Below, piece after piece: positions 40,702 to 50,091 of a DNA stretch of 64,000 bases. Under the pieces are notes generated by a model. That model saw only the letters and a list, made by a program, of their open reading frames with translations. It ran no database searches and had not been told where the DNA came from. Every line of letters begins with the position of its first letter. The first letter of the stretch is position 1. The DNA comes from Methylophilus aquaticus (GTDB lineage: Bacteria; Pseudomonadota; Gammaproteobacteria; Burkholderiales; Methylophilaceae). The stretch is from the NCBI RefSeq assembly GCF_030769565.1, contig NZ_JAVCAP010000004.1, positions 110,371 through 174,370 on the forward strand, in the 5' to 3' direction. The position numbers and the translations under genes are program-made.

Positions 40702-43467
40702 CTAGACATGGGTCTTGCCATGCACTTTTACCAAGCGCTTGAGTTCTGGCAGGCATGAGCCACAATTCGTCCCGCATTTCAGTTTGGCTTGCAGGGTGGG
40801 TAAATCCGCGCCCATTTCGCAGGTGTCGATGATCTCGTTTTCCGAAATATCAAAGCAGTTGCAGACAATCTTGCCACGTGATTTTTGACCGCTTGGCGGC
40901 GCGGCAAGCGGGGCCAGCGCCCATTTGCGCAGTGCGTCGGTAAACTGGCCTTCCTGCATGATCTGCTTCAGCCAGTCGGCGGCCAGCGTTTCGCCAATCA
41001 ACCTGACACCGGTAACCTGGCCTTCTTCGACCAGAATCCGTTTGCTGACGCCGCGTTTTGCATCGTCCAGTGCCAGCATGGGCGCGTCTTCCACCATGCC
41101 GAGCAAGGTGTCGAGTTGTGCAATCACAGCGGGGTCTGGCGCTTCGCTGTGCGATGCACGCAACACCACCATGCCGCTGCCACGGCCATACAGACCAACG
41201 GTGGCATACTCAAATGCGGGCAACAGGGTACGTATCTGGGCGATCAGGTGTAAATCGTGGCAACTGCGCATGATGGTCATCTGCCAGGGCAGGGTGCGTT
41301 TCTCAATTTTGACCGCGGTGTGTTTCAGCTCCGGCTGTTTGGAGGTTTTATCAAAAGCAGGCGGCATCAGCGCATTGACGCCCAGGCCATGCATAAATTG
41401 CCGGCCCCAGTGCATGGGGATAAACAGCTCGGCAGGTTTGACTTCATCAGACTGCTGTACCTTGATGGTGAGGCTGCCGCGTTTATTACTGATTTTGACG
41501 ATGTCACCGTTTTTAATCTGGCGCCGTTGCATATCATCTGCATGCATCGAGACTACCGGTTCTTCTGCGTGGTTATACAGTTGGGCCAGCGTGCCGGTGC
41601 GGCTCATGCCATGCCACTGGTCACGCAGGCGGCCAGTGAGCAGGTGAAAAGGGTGGCGGGCATCGGTTTTGTCTGCCGTCGCTTTATACACGGCATTGTG
41701 AAACTGGGCTTTGCCGCCGGGTTTTTGAAAAATACCATCGGTATACAGGCGTGCTTCTCCGCTGCTGGCCCCGTCCTTGAATGGCCATTGTTGCGGCCCC
41801 TGAGCTTCCAGAATCTTGTAACTCAATCCGGTGATATCGAGGTCACGGCCGCGTGTGCTTTCACGGTGTTCGTTAAAAATGGTTTCGGTATTCGGGTAGT
41901 TAAACAGGGTGCTGGTTTTGCCGAGCTTTTGTTCCAGGCGTTGCGCAAAATCGACCACGGCTTCCCAGTCATGCCGGGCTTCACCGGGTTTAGGTGCGGC
42001 TGGACGCACACGCGTAATCCGGCGTTCGGAATTGGTGACCGTGCCTTCTTTTTCGCCCCAGGTGGAGGCCGGTAAAAACACGTCGGCGTACTGGTTGCTG
42101 TCGGTGTTGTTAAAGGCATCTTGCAACACCACCAGCTCGGCGTTTTGCAGTGAAGCCAGCACATTGTTAAGGTCTGGCATGGAGTGCGCCGGGTTGGTAC
42201 AGGCAATCCAGATCGCCTTGATCTCGCCACTGTTCACTGCGTCAAACATTTCGACAGCCGTTTTTCCTGGCGAGGCAGGCACGTCTGGCACGCCCCATAA
42301 ACGGGCAACCTCCGCGCGGTGTTCAGCGTTCGCTAAATCACGATGGCCTGAGAGCAAGTTGGCCATACCACCTACTTCGCGGCCACCCATGGCATTGGGT
42401 TGTCCAGTCAGCGAAAAAGGCCCGGCACCTGGTTTGCCGATCTGGCCGGTGGCCAGGTGCAGGTTAATCAGCGCGGCATTTTTATCGGTGCCATGGATGG
42501 ACTGGTTAAGCCCCATGCAATACATCGACAGGGTCGGGCCAGCGCCAAACCATTTGGCAGCCTGGATAATGTCGGCTTCACGGATGCCACAAATATCGGC
42601 GACCATTTTCGGCGTGTATTCGCGTACGGTTTCCTTGAGCGCTTCGAAGCCTTCGGTGTGGTTACGGATATAGGCCATATCGAGCAGGCCTTCCCACAGC
42701 ATGACATGCAGCATGCCATGAAACAGGGCGACATCGGTGCCGGGTAAAATGGCCAGATGCAGGTCGGCAAACTGCGCGGTGTCGGTACGCCGCGGGTCTA
42801 CGACGATAATTTTCATGTCCGGGTTGTTTGCTTTGGCATCTTCTATGCGGCGGAACACAATCGGGTGGGCAAAAGCGGTATTCGAGCCCGCAATCAACAG
42901 GCATTGCGTATGGTCGATATCCTCATAACAGGCCGGTGGGGCATCGGCACCCAGTGTGACTTTATAACCTGCGACTGCCGAGCTCATGCACAAGCGTGAA
43001 TTGGTATCGACGTTATTGGTGCCGATCAGCCCTTTGGCCAGCTTGTTAAAGACATAATAATCTTCGGTCAGCAGCTGGCCCGAGATATAAAAGGCCACCG
43101 CATCCGGGCCATGGGTCTGGATGATGTCGGCAAAGCGATCCACCACATGGTCCAGAGCGCTATCCCAAGTCACTCTTTCTCGTGGCAAGTCGCGCGACAG
43201 GCGGACTTCCGGGTGTAACGCACGCGCATCGAGCTTGGCCGTCAGGTGCAGGGTAGAGCCCTTGGTACACAGGCGGCCAAAGTTGGCCGGATGTTCGGGG
43301 TCACCTTTGACGTCGACAATCTGCTTGCCTTCGGTGGTGATGATGACGCCACACCCCACGCCGCAATAGCAGCAGGTGCTGCGGGTTTCACGCCGTTGCG
43401 GATAAAACTGCACCGGCGCGGTCGTCAGCGCCTGGTCGTTCGCTTGAAGTTGTTGCTGTTGCGTCAT
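40702..43467 (-). CDS. nasA: Assimilatory nitrate reductase, catalytic subunit with C-terminal [2Fe-2S] domain
   Basis: This 921-residue cytoplasmic molybdoenzyme reduces nitrate to nitrite. An N-terminal 4Fe-4S site is formed by Cys32, Cys35, Cys39 and Cys67 (TCCYCGVGCG ... LCTKG). The molybdopterin-binding core has NTNSRLCM-type NVDTNSRLCMSSAV, VVDPRRTDTAQFAD and QDAFNNTDSNQYADVFLPAS. The molybdopterin dinucleotide domain follows, with LLTGRLRDQWHGMSRTG. A BFD-like C-terminal domain (IVCNCFDISENEI ... CGTNCGSC) gives an extra [2Fe-2S] centre, as in Klebsiella NasA. It is near the end of the nitrate operon, after nirD. Confidence 0.95.
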   Translation of the reverse strand: MTQQQQLQANDQALTTAPVQFYPQRRETRSTCCYCGVGCGVIITTEGKQIVDVKGDPEHPANFGRLCTKGSTLHLTAKLDARALHPEVRLSRDLPRERVTWDSALDHVVDRFADIIQTHGPDAVAFYISGQLLTEDYYVFNKLAKGLIGTNNVDTNSRLCMSSAVAGYKVTLGADAPPACYEDIDHTQCLLIAGSNTAFAHPIVFRRIEDAKANNPDMKIIVVDPRRTDTAQFADLHLAILPGTDVALFHGMLHVMLWEGLLDMAYIRNHTEGFEALKETVREYTPKMVADICGIREADIIQAAKWFGAGPTLSMYCMGLNQSIHGTDKNAALINLHLATGQIGKPGAGPFSLTGQPNAMGGREVGGMANLLSGHRDLANAEHRAEVARLWGVPDVPASPGKTAVEMFDAVNSGEIKAIWIACTNPAHSMPDLNNVLASLQNAELVVLQDAFNNTDSNQYADVFLPASTWGEKEGTVTNSERRITRVRPAAPKPGEARHDWEAVVDFAQRLEQKLGKTSTLFNYPNTETIFNEHRESTRGRDLDITGLSYKILEAQGPQQWPFKDGASSGEARLYTDGIFQKPGGKAQFHNAVYKATADKTDARHPFHLLTGRLRDQWHGMSRTGTLAQLYNHAEEPVVSMHADDMQRRQIKNGDIVKISNKRGSLTIKVQQSDEVKPAELFIPMHWGRQFMHGLGVNALMPPAFDKTSKQPELKHTAVKIEKRTLPWQMTIMRSCHDLHLIAQIRTLLPAFEYATVGLYGRGSGMVVLRASHSEAPDPAVIAQLDTLLGMVEDAPMLALDDAKRGVSKRILVEEGQVTGVRLIGETLAADWLKQIMQEGQFTDALRKWALAPLAAPPSGQKSRGKIVCNCFDISENEIIDTCEMGADLPTLQAKLKCGTNCGSCLPELKRLVKVHGKTHV

Positions 43468-43495
43468 ACGTGACCTGTGTGGCTAAAATTGCAGA

Positions 43496-43807
43496 TTACT
43501 TGTTTAATTGCAGATAGACGTTGCCGTCTTCGACTTTCACGGCAAAACAGGCGGTTTCACCGACATCCGGTTCATCGGCTTTGCCATCCACCAGGCTGAT
43601 TTTCCAGCTATGCAGCGGACAGGCGACTTTATCGCCATAGACGATGCCCTGAGAAAGCGGTCCGCCTTTATGTGGGCAACTGTTGTTGAGGGCGAATACG
43701 CGGTCATCCTCGGTGCGAAATACGCCTATATCCACCTCACCATGGCGCACGACGCGTGCACCAAGGGCAGGAATGTCATTTAAGGGGCAAATTTTGGTCC
43801 AGCTCAT
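43496..43807 (-). CDS. nirD: Nitrite reductase small subunit (Rieske-type)
   Basis: A 103-residue Rieske-fold protein with the pair CPHKGGPL and CPLHSWK and the KVACPLHSW context of NirD; it serves with NirB in NADH-dependent nitrite reduction to ammonium. Its place is unusual: nirB lies upstream, separated by a nitrate transporter and a phosphatase/kinase gene. It starts 33 nt after the kinase stop, and nasA begins 28 nt downstream. Confidence 0.92.
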   Translation of the reverse strand: MSWTKICPLNDIPALGARVVRHGEVDIGVFRTEDDRVFALNNSCPHKGGPLSQGIVYGDKVACPLHSWKISLVDGKADEPDVGETACFAVKVEDGNVYLQLNK

Positions 43808-43840
43808 GGGGTTCCTCTTCTTTTCTAAATCATCCGGTCT

Positions 43841-45529
43841 TCAGGAGACCAGCAATACATAGATCAATAATATATTTAACAAAAATGACATAATGGCCAG
43901 CCACTGCCATTTCACTAGCCGGGCACGCGCGATGAGGGGGGTGCGTGGAATGTGGATAGGCTTGAGTTCACCATGTTCCAGTGCCAGCAGCATTTCTTCT
44001 GCGGTTTCAAAGCGGTTTTTGGGGTCACGCGCAATCGCTTTCAGAATCACACCTTCCAGCCAGGCCGGAATTTCAGGGCGATAGCGGCTAGGGCGCACCG
44101 GCTCGCCAAACCTCGGGCTTTGAAACGGTTCGATTTCACCATATGGATATTTGCGTGTCAGCAGGTGATACAAAGTGACGCCTGCCGCATAAATATCGGC
44201 CTGACGGTCTGCGAGTTTGCCATCAAACAGCTCGGGCGCCATGTAGCACGGGGTGCCTGGATTTTCCATGCTTTCTGGAATCACCAGTGTGGTGTTCAAC
44301 GCCACGCCCAGGTCCAGAATGCGCAGGCGTTTATCACTGCCCATATGGATGTTGCCCGGTTTGATATCGCGATGCACAATATTCAAGCGGTGCAACATGC
44401 TCAGGCCGCGCAACAGGTCTTGCCCGATATTGGCAATCCCGTTGATAGTGAAATGATGGCCAGCTTCCAGCCGCTGCTCCAGTGTGGCGCCCTCATGCCA
44501 GGTCATCACATAGTACAGCGCACTGCGCTGATGTTTGCTCAGCGGCAATATTTGTGGCACGCATTGCGAGACAACGCGTTTGGCCAGCCATTCTTCATTG
44601 AGCAGGGCCTGACAGCTTTCTTTGTCGCTGGCCAGCGCCGGTTGCAGGGTTTTCAGTACAAACAGTTGTCCGGCATCATTGCGCACCTGATACAGCATAC
44701 TCAGGCGAGAGTCATGGATCACTTTGGCCACCGTAAATCCGTCAATGCGGTCGCCCGCCTGCAGTTTTGCGGGTACAGGCAAGGATTCGGCGTCAGCCAG
44801 CATGTCGGTGTAGTGGTCTTGCCCGGTTTCTTCAATGCGTACCACCAGCACCGAGGCGTTATCCTGACCGCCGTTTTCCAGTGCGGCTGCCGTCAGGTGT
44901 TCAGCCATCAGTTGGGGCGTGTTGTAGAGCATCAGTGCTTTGTGTAAATCGGCCTCAGAAATGGCATCCCACACACCATCGCTCATGATGGCGTAAATAT
45001 CGCCTGCCTGTAACAGGCCCTCGGTATAGTCAACTGAAAGGTGCGCATCGAGCCCGACCGCACGTTTCAGCACATGACGCAGATCAGGTTTATCCCACAC
45101 GTGGTCTGTCGTCAGGCGCTCGAGGGCTTGCGCGCGCAAACGGTAAATGCGGGTATCCCCCACATGGGCCAGCACATAGCGTTGCCCGCGCAAAGCCAGC
45201 AAGGAAAGCGTGGTTGCCATACCGGCCAGCTGTTTGCGACGTTGTGCTTGCGACAATACCCAACGATTAGCAGCTTGCAGCACCGTTTCCAGCGCGTGCT
45301 GCACAGTCCAGGTATCCGGGGTGGCGTAATAGTCGGCTGAAACCGTACGCACCGTCATCTCGGCCGCTTCGGCGCCGCCCGCTGCACCACTGACCCCATC
45401 GGCGACCATCAGCAAGGCGCCCTTGATCGCCAACTGAGCGTCTGCCGGGGTGACCACGCCAATATAATCCTCATTGCGTGGTCTGGGGCCGGTTAAGCTG
45501 CTTTCACCGAGTGTGAATACAAGTCCCAT
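43841..45529 (-). CDS. PP2C phosphatase - Ser/Thr kinase fusion, membrane-anchored
   Basis: A 562-residue bifunctional regulator. Residues ~5-235 form a PP2C phosphatase (LMVADGVSGAAGGAEAAE, YVLAHVGDTRIYRLR, YAIMSDGVWDAI, GQDNASVLVVRI), with the Asp/Gly metal ligands present. Residues ~250-520 form a Hanks-type kinase with VLKTLQP, the catalytic loop HRDIKPGNIHM, DLG in place of DFG, and APELFDGK. A C-terminal helix (WLAIMSFLLNILLIYVLLV) anchors it to the membrane. It is embedded between the nitrate transporter and nirD genes, so it probably controls uptake or reduction post-translationally. Its target is unknown. Confidence 0.92.
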   Translation of the reverse strand: MGLVFTLGESSLTGPRPRNEDYIGVVTPADAQLAIKGALLMVADGVSGAAGGAEAAEMTVRTVSADYYATPDTWTVQHALETVLQAANRWVLSQAQRRKQLAGMATTLSLLALRGQRYVLAHVGDTRIYRLRAQALERLTTDHVWDKPDLRHVLKRAVGLDAHLSVDYTEGLLQAGDIYAIMSDGVWDAISEADLHKALMLYNTPQLMAEHLTAAALENGGQDNASVLVVRIEETGQDHYTDMLADAESLPVPAKLQAGDRIDGFTVAKVIHDSRLSMLYQVRNDAGQLFVLKTLQPALASDKESCQALLNEEWLAKRVVSQCVPQILPLSKHQRSALYYVMTWHEGATLEQRLEAGHHFTINGIANIGQDLLRGLSMLHRLNIVHRDIKPGNIHMGSDKRLRILDLGVALNTTLVIPESMENPGTPCYMAPELFDGKLADRQADIYAAGVTLYHLLTRKYPYGEIEPFQSPRFGEPVRPSRYRPEIPAWLEGVILKAIARDPKNRFETAEEMLLALEHGELKPIHIPRTPLIARARLVKWQWLAIMSFLLNILLIYVLLVS

Positions 45530-45571
45530 CTATTCTTCCTGTGCGTGATGACCTGATGACAATAACTTAAA

Positions 45572-46783
45572 TCAGACTTTTGCGCTGGTCACGGTGGCTG
45601 CACCCCAAGTCGTACGCCAGCGGTTTTTAACACCGGACAGACCAATGAGTGCCAGTATCGCCAGCCCAGCAAAAATAATCAGGCCAATTTGATAACTGCC
45701 AGTCACCTGTTTGGAGTAGCCCAGGCTGGAGGCCAGGTAAAAGCCACCCACCCCGCCCGCCATGCCCACCAGACCAGTCATCACGCCAATTTCACGACGG
45801 AAGCGTTGTGGCACCAGCTGAAACACTGCACCATTACCCATGCCCAATGCAGACATGGCCAGGATCACCACGGCCAGCGCTGCGGTATGGGTGGAAGGCG
45901 CAAAGCTTAGAGCCAACAAAAACAGGGCAGCCAATCCATACATCATGCTCAAACTGCGGATGCCGCCAATGCGGTCCGCCAGCAAGCCGCCAAAAGGCCG
46001 CACCAGTGATCCGGCAAATACACAGGCGGCGGTAAAGTAACCGGCATGTACTGCATCTAAACCATATTGGTCATGGAAATAGATAGTGAGTGACGAAGCC
46101 ATGCCGACAAAGCCGCCAAAAGTGACGCTGTAAAAAAACATGAACCACCAGGCGTCTTTGTCTTTGAGCACGGTCAGGTATTGTGACAGTGATTTGGGTG
46201 CAGGGGTATCCGGTGCATCCTTCGCCATGATTACATATACCAGAAAAGCCAGTGCCAGCGGGATCAGTGCCAGTCCAAACACATTGTTCCAGCCAAATGC
46301 GACGGCCAGGCCTGGTGCAAACAGGGCTGCCAGCGCGGTGCCGGAGTTGCCTGCACCGGCAATGCCCAGCGCCGTGCCTTGGTGCTCCGGCGGATACCAG
46401 CGCGAGGCCAGTGGCAATGCCACCGCAAAGGCCGCACCCGCAAAGCCCAGAAACATCCCTAAAATCAGTGCCTGTTGATAGCTATGAATGCCATGCAGCC
46501 AGGCCACCAGCAACGCAGCAATCACAATCACCTGACCGATCAGACCTGCTTTTTTCGGTTTGAGCTGGTCCACCAGTACCCCCATCACAATCCGCAGCAG
46601 AGCACCGGCCAGTACCGGTGTGGCGACCATCAGGCCTTTTTGTGCGGGTGTCAGATGAAGGTCGGCAGCAATTTGCACCGCCAGTGGCCCGAGCATCACC
46701 CACACCATAAAGCTCAAATCAAAGTAAAAAAATGCTGAAAACAAGGTCGGCTTATGGCCGACATCCCAAAAACTCTTTTGCAT
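45572..46783 (-). CDS. NarK/NasA-type major facilitator nitrate/nitrite transporter
   Basis: A 403-residue MFS protein with about twelve hydrophobic segments. It shows FFYFDLSFMVWVMLGPLAVQ at the start, GMFLGFAGAAFAVALPLASR with RWYPPEHQGTALGIAGAGNS (nitrate signature), and a second signature region near ALGMGNGAVFQLVPQRFR. The ATG at 46783 gives the normal length; upstream in-frame starts to 46960 overlap nirB. The cluster thus has two uptake routes, this one and the nrtABC ABC transporter. Confidence 0.93.
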   Translation of the reverse strand: MQKSFWDVGHKPTLFSAFFYFDLSFMVWVMLGPLAVQIAADLHLTPAQKGLMVATPVLAGALLRIVMGVLVDQLKPKKAGLIGQVIVIAALLVAWLHGIHSYQQALILGMFLGFAGAAFAVALPLASRWYPPEHQGTALGIAGAGNSGTALAALFAPGLAVAFGWNNVFGLALIPLALAFLVYVIMAKDAPDTPAPKSLSQYLTVLKDKDAWWFMFFYSVTFGGFVGMASSLTIYFHDQYGLDAVHAGYFTAACVFAGSLVRPFGGLLADRIGGIRSLSMMYGLAALFLLALSFAPSTHTAALAVVILAMSALGMGNGAVFQLVPQRFRREIGVMTGLVGMAGGVGGFYLASSLGYSKQVTGSYQIGLIIFAGLAILALIGLSGVKNRWRTTWGAATVTSAKV

Positions 46784-46835
46784 AACGGCTCTCCCGGGCG
46801 TGTGGAGAACACTGCCGCACGCCCACACTGTATTA

Positions 46836-49262
46836 TTAAATGGTGATGGTCTCGAACTCTTTGTGTGCATCACGCTTCTCCACGCGCTCTGCCCATGGGT
46901 CCACCGAACCTTGCAGTGCATAGAGCAGTCGCTCATACGCCGCTTGTCGACCTTCTGCATCCTCCAGAATGCGCTTCTTCACATAGTCCAGCCCCACGCG
47001 TTCTATCCAGTGCACGGTGCGGTCCAGGTAACGTGCTTCCTCCCGGTAAATCTGGATAAAAGCCCCGGAATATTCAATCACCTCTTGCGCCGTTTTTACC
47101 TTGCACAAGAATTGCGCGACTTCAGTTTTGATGCCGCCGTTGCCGCCGACATAAATTTCCCAACCGGAATCGACACCAATGACGCCGACATCCTTGATGC
47201 CGGATTCGGCGCAGTTGCGTGGACAGCCAGAGACGGCAAATTTGACCTTGTGTGGTGCCCACATATGGTCAAACGCTTTTTCGATATCGATGCCCAGTTG
47301 GGTAGAGTTTTGTGTGCCGAAGCGGCAGAATTCGGAACCCACACAGGTTTTCACGGTACGGATAGATTTACCGTACGCATAACCGGACGGCATGTCCAGG
47401 TCAGCCCACATATTGGTCAGGTCTTCTTTTTTTACACCGAGCAGATCAATCCGCTGGCCGCCGGTGACTTTCACCATAGGCACCTTATATTTGTCAGCCA
47501 CATCGGCGATCTTGCGCAACTGGTCGGACGAAGTCACGCCGCCGTACATGCGTGGAATCACCGAATACGTACCATCTTTCTGGATGTTAGCGTGTACACG
47601 CTCGTTAATAAAGCGTGATTGCGGGTCATCTCTGGCTTCATGTGGCCAGGTCGAAAGCAGGTAGTAATTCAGCGCCGGCCGGCAGGTGGCACAGCCATTA
47701 GGGGTTTTCCAGCCCATGCCTTTCATGGCGGCCGGGATGCTCAGGTATTTGTGTTTGCGGATTTCATCACGCACTTCTTCATGATTAAAATCCGTACACC
47801 CGCAGACAGCCTTGCTGGTGGAAGGCGGTGCATAGCCACCGCCGAGTGTCGAGGCCAGAATCTGTTCGACGAGGCCGGTACAACTGCCACAGCTGGAACC
47901 CGCCTTGGTTTGCTTTTTCACATCATCAATCGTGAACAGGCCTTTTTCCTGAATCGCCTTGACGATGGTGCCCTTGCACACACCGTTACAGCCACAGACT
48001 TCCATTTCGTCGGTCATGGTAGATACTTTATCCTGACCCTGGTGGCCGGTATTGCCCAGACTGTCCTGCCCGAACATGAGGTGATCACGAATCTCATGAA
48101 TCGGCTTTTTATCGCGCAACAGCTGGAAATACCAGGCCCCATCCGTCGTATCGCCATACAGCACAGCACCGATGATGGTGTCATCTTTGATCACGAGTTT
48201 TTTGTATACCCCGCCGACCGCGTCGTGCAGCAAAATTTCTTCGGCATCATCACTGCCCATGAAATCACCGGCAGAAAACAAATCAATGCCGGTCACCTTC
48301 AATTTTGTCGAAGTGACCGAACCTTTGTATAAACCGATGCCGAAGTTGGCCAAATGTGTGGCGCACACTTTGGCCATTTCAAATAAGGGCGCCACCAGAC
48401 CGTAGGCAATGCCACGGTGGCTCACACACTCACCCACGGCATAGACGCGCGGGTCGTAGGTTTGCATGGTGTCATTCACGACAATGCCACGATTGCAATG
48501 GATGCCTGCTGACTCTGCCAGGCCGTAGTTGGGGCGAATGCCGACTGCCATCACCACCAGGTCTGCCGGGATCTCCTGGCCGTCTTTAAAACGCACGGCT
48601 ACCACACGACCATCCTTGCCGATCAGTTGTTCGGTATCTTTTTGCAGCAAGAAGCTCAGGCCGCGCGCTTCGAGGGATTTTTGCAGCATCTTGCCTGAAG
48701 TCCTGTCTAGCTGGCGTTCGAGCAGCCAGTCATTTTTATGCACTACTGTGACTTCCATGCCCTGAATTTTCAGGCCATTGGCGGCTTCCAGACCCAGCAG
48801 GCCGCCACCAATCACCACCGCGTGCTTGTGGGTTTTGGCCGCCTCTATCATGTCGTTGGTATCTTTAATATCCCGGTAGCCCAGCACGCCTTCCAGTTCT
48901 GCACCTGGAATCGGCAGCATGAATGGCTTGGAACCTGTCGCCAGCAGCAGGCGATCATAAGGCACAGTGATGCCGTTTTCTGCCGTGACCGTACGCGCCT
49001 TGCGGTCTATCTTGTTGACACGGGCACTGGTATGCAGCGTAATGTTGTTCTCTGCGTACCATTCCCGGCTGTTCAGGATAATGTCGTCTATGGTCTGCTC
49101 ATTGGCCAGCACAGGCGACAGCATGATCCGGTTATAGTTGGGGTAGGGCTCATCGCCAAACACCGTAATGTCATACATATCCGGGGCAATCTTGAGCAGC
49201 TCTTCCACTGCCCGCATACCTGCCATGCCGTTACCCACTACCACCAGTTTCTGTTTTGTCAT
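46836..49262 (-). CDS. nirB: NADH-dependent assimilatory nitrite reductase, large subunit
   Basis: This 808-residue enzyme reduces nitrite to ammonium with NADH, FAD, [2Fe-2S] and siroheme-[4Fe-4S]. The N-terminus is a FAD/NAD(P)-binding domain (LVVVGNGMAGMRAVEELL, AVVIGGGLLGLEAANGL). A BFD-like domain follows with CGCNGVCKGTIV and GSSCGSCTGLVEQIL, then a second Cys-rich unit (VCGCTDF ... CATCRPAL). The siroheme site is CVGSEFCRFGTQNS ... SGCPRNC. The ATG at 49262 follows GGAGTGA. cobA, needed for siroheme, is just upstream. Confidence 0.95.
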   Translation of the reverse strand: MTKQKLVVVGNGMAGMRAVEELLKIAPDMYDITVFGDEPYPNYNRIMLSPVLANEQTIDDIILNSREWYAENNITLHTSARVNKIDRKARTVTAENGITVPYDRLLLATGSKPFMLPIPGAELEGVLGYRDIKDTNDMIEAAKTHKHAVVIGGGLLGLEAANGLKIQGMEVTVVHKNDWLLERQLDRTSGKMLQKSLEARGLSFLLQKDTEQLIGKDGRVVAVRFKDGQEIPADLVVMAVGIRPNYGLAESAGIHCNRGIVVNDTMQTYDPRVYAVGECVSHRGIAYGLVAPLFEMAKVCATHLANFGIGLYKGSVTSTKLKVTGIDLFSAGDFMGSDDAEEILLHDAVGGVYKKLVIKDDTIIGAVLYGDTTDGAWYFQLLRDKKPIHEIRDHLMFGQDSLGNTGHQGQDKVSTMTDEMEVCGCNGVCKGTIVKAIQEKGLFTIDDVKKQTKAGSSCGSCTGLVEQILASTLGGGYAPPSTSKAVCGCTDFNHEEVRDEIRKHKYLSIPAAMKGMGWKTPNGCATCRPALNYYLLSTWPHEARDDPQSRFINERVHANIQKDGTYSVIPRMYGGVTSSDQLRKIADVADKYKVPMVKVTGGQRIDLLGVKKEDLTNMWADLDMPSGYAYGKSIRTVKTCVGSEFCRFGTQNSTQLGIDIEKAFDHMWAPHKVKFAVSGCPRNCAESGIKDVGVIGVDSGWEIYVGGNGGIKTEVAQFLCKVKTAQEVIEYSGAFIQIYREEARYLDRTVHWIERVGLDYVKKRILEDAEGRQAAYERLLYALQGSVDPWAERVEKRDAHKEFETITI

Positions 49263-49284
49263 CTTTAAATCACTCCTTTTAAAC

Positions 49285-50064
49285 TTATGCTGCACTGGCC
49301 AAACTTGCAAAGGCCTGCAACTGTGCTTGCCAATCTTGTTCTTGTGTACTGTTGGCTAATTTCACGACTTCGCCGACGACAATAATCGCCGGGCTTTTAA
49401 ATTGTTGTTGATGGCAACCCAGTGGCATTGCGTGTAATGCCGTCACCACTGCACGTTGATTTTCGCGCGTGCCGTTTTCTACCACCATGCACGGCATATC
49501 GGCATGCATGCCTGCTTCGAGCAGGGCACGTGTAATCTCAGCCACATGCTGCATGCCCATGTAAATCACCAGCGTGGTGTTACTTTCTACCAGTGCGCGC
49601 CAGGGCAGTGGTTCACCATCTTGCGTGTGGCCTGTCACCAGGGTAACGCCATGATTAAACGCCCGGTGGGTGACCGGCACCTCCATGCTGGTACAGGCCG
49701 CGAGGCCGCTGGTGATGCCGGGGATCACTTCGTAAGGGATATTGGCCGCGCGCAATGCCAGCATTTCTTCGCCACCTCTGCCAAACACAAAGGCATCGCC
49801 GCCCTTGAGTCTGACTACTGTCTGACCTTGTCCGGCCAGGGCTACCAGCATGCGGTTAATAAAATGTTGCGGGGTAGATTTGCAGCCACCGCGTTTGCCC
49901 ACCGGCACAATGCGTGCCTGCGGGCAATGCGTGAGCAGTGCCGGGTTGACCAGGTCATCGACCAGCACCACTTCTGCCAGTTGCAAAGCCTTGACGGCCT
50001 TGAGCGTGATCAGCTCAGGGTCGCCGGGACCGGCACCGATTAAATAGACTTTGCTTGCTGGCAT
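49285..50064 (-). CDS. cobA: Uroporphyrinogen-III C-methyltransferase
   Basis: A 259-residue SUMT with VYLIGAGPGDPELITLKAVK at the N-terminus, VVRLKGGDAFVFGRGGEE and the middle motif VIPGITSGLAACTSMEVPVT. It methylates uroporphyrinogen III to precorrin-2, the first step of siroheme synthesis, which the adjacent nitrite reductase needs. It is the single-domain form, without the CysG dehydrogenase/chelatase part, which must be encoded elsewhere. It starts 27 nt after the porin stop and ends 22 nt before nirB. Confidence 0.94.
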   Translation of the reverse strand: MPASKVYLIGAGPGDPELITLKAVKALQLAEVVLVDDLVNPALLTHCPQARIVPVGKRGGCKSTPQHFINRMLVALAGQGQTVVRLKGGDAFVFGRGGEEMLALRAANIPYEVIPGITSGLAACTSMEVPVTHRAFNHGVTLVTGHTQDGEPLPWRALVESNTTLVIYMGMQHVAEITRALLEAGMHADMPCMVVENGTRENQRAVVTALHAMPLGCHQQQFKSPAIIVVGEVVKLANSTQEQDWQAQLQAFASLASAA

Positions 50065-50091
50065 GGGGAGTGCTCCTTTACTTGCTCACGG

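Noticed and set aside
41257..42075. Plus-strand open frames opposite nasA
   Set aside because: Antisense shadows; nasA cofactor motifs fix the coding strand.
43952..44947. Plus-strand open frame of 331 codons
   Set aside because: Antisense to the phosphatase-kinase gene, whose motifs are unambiguous.
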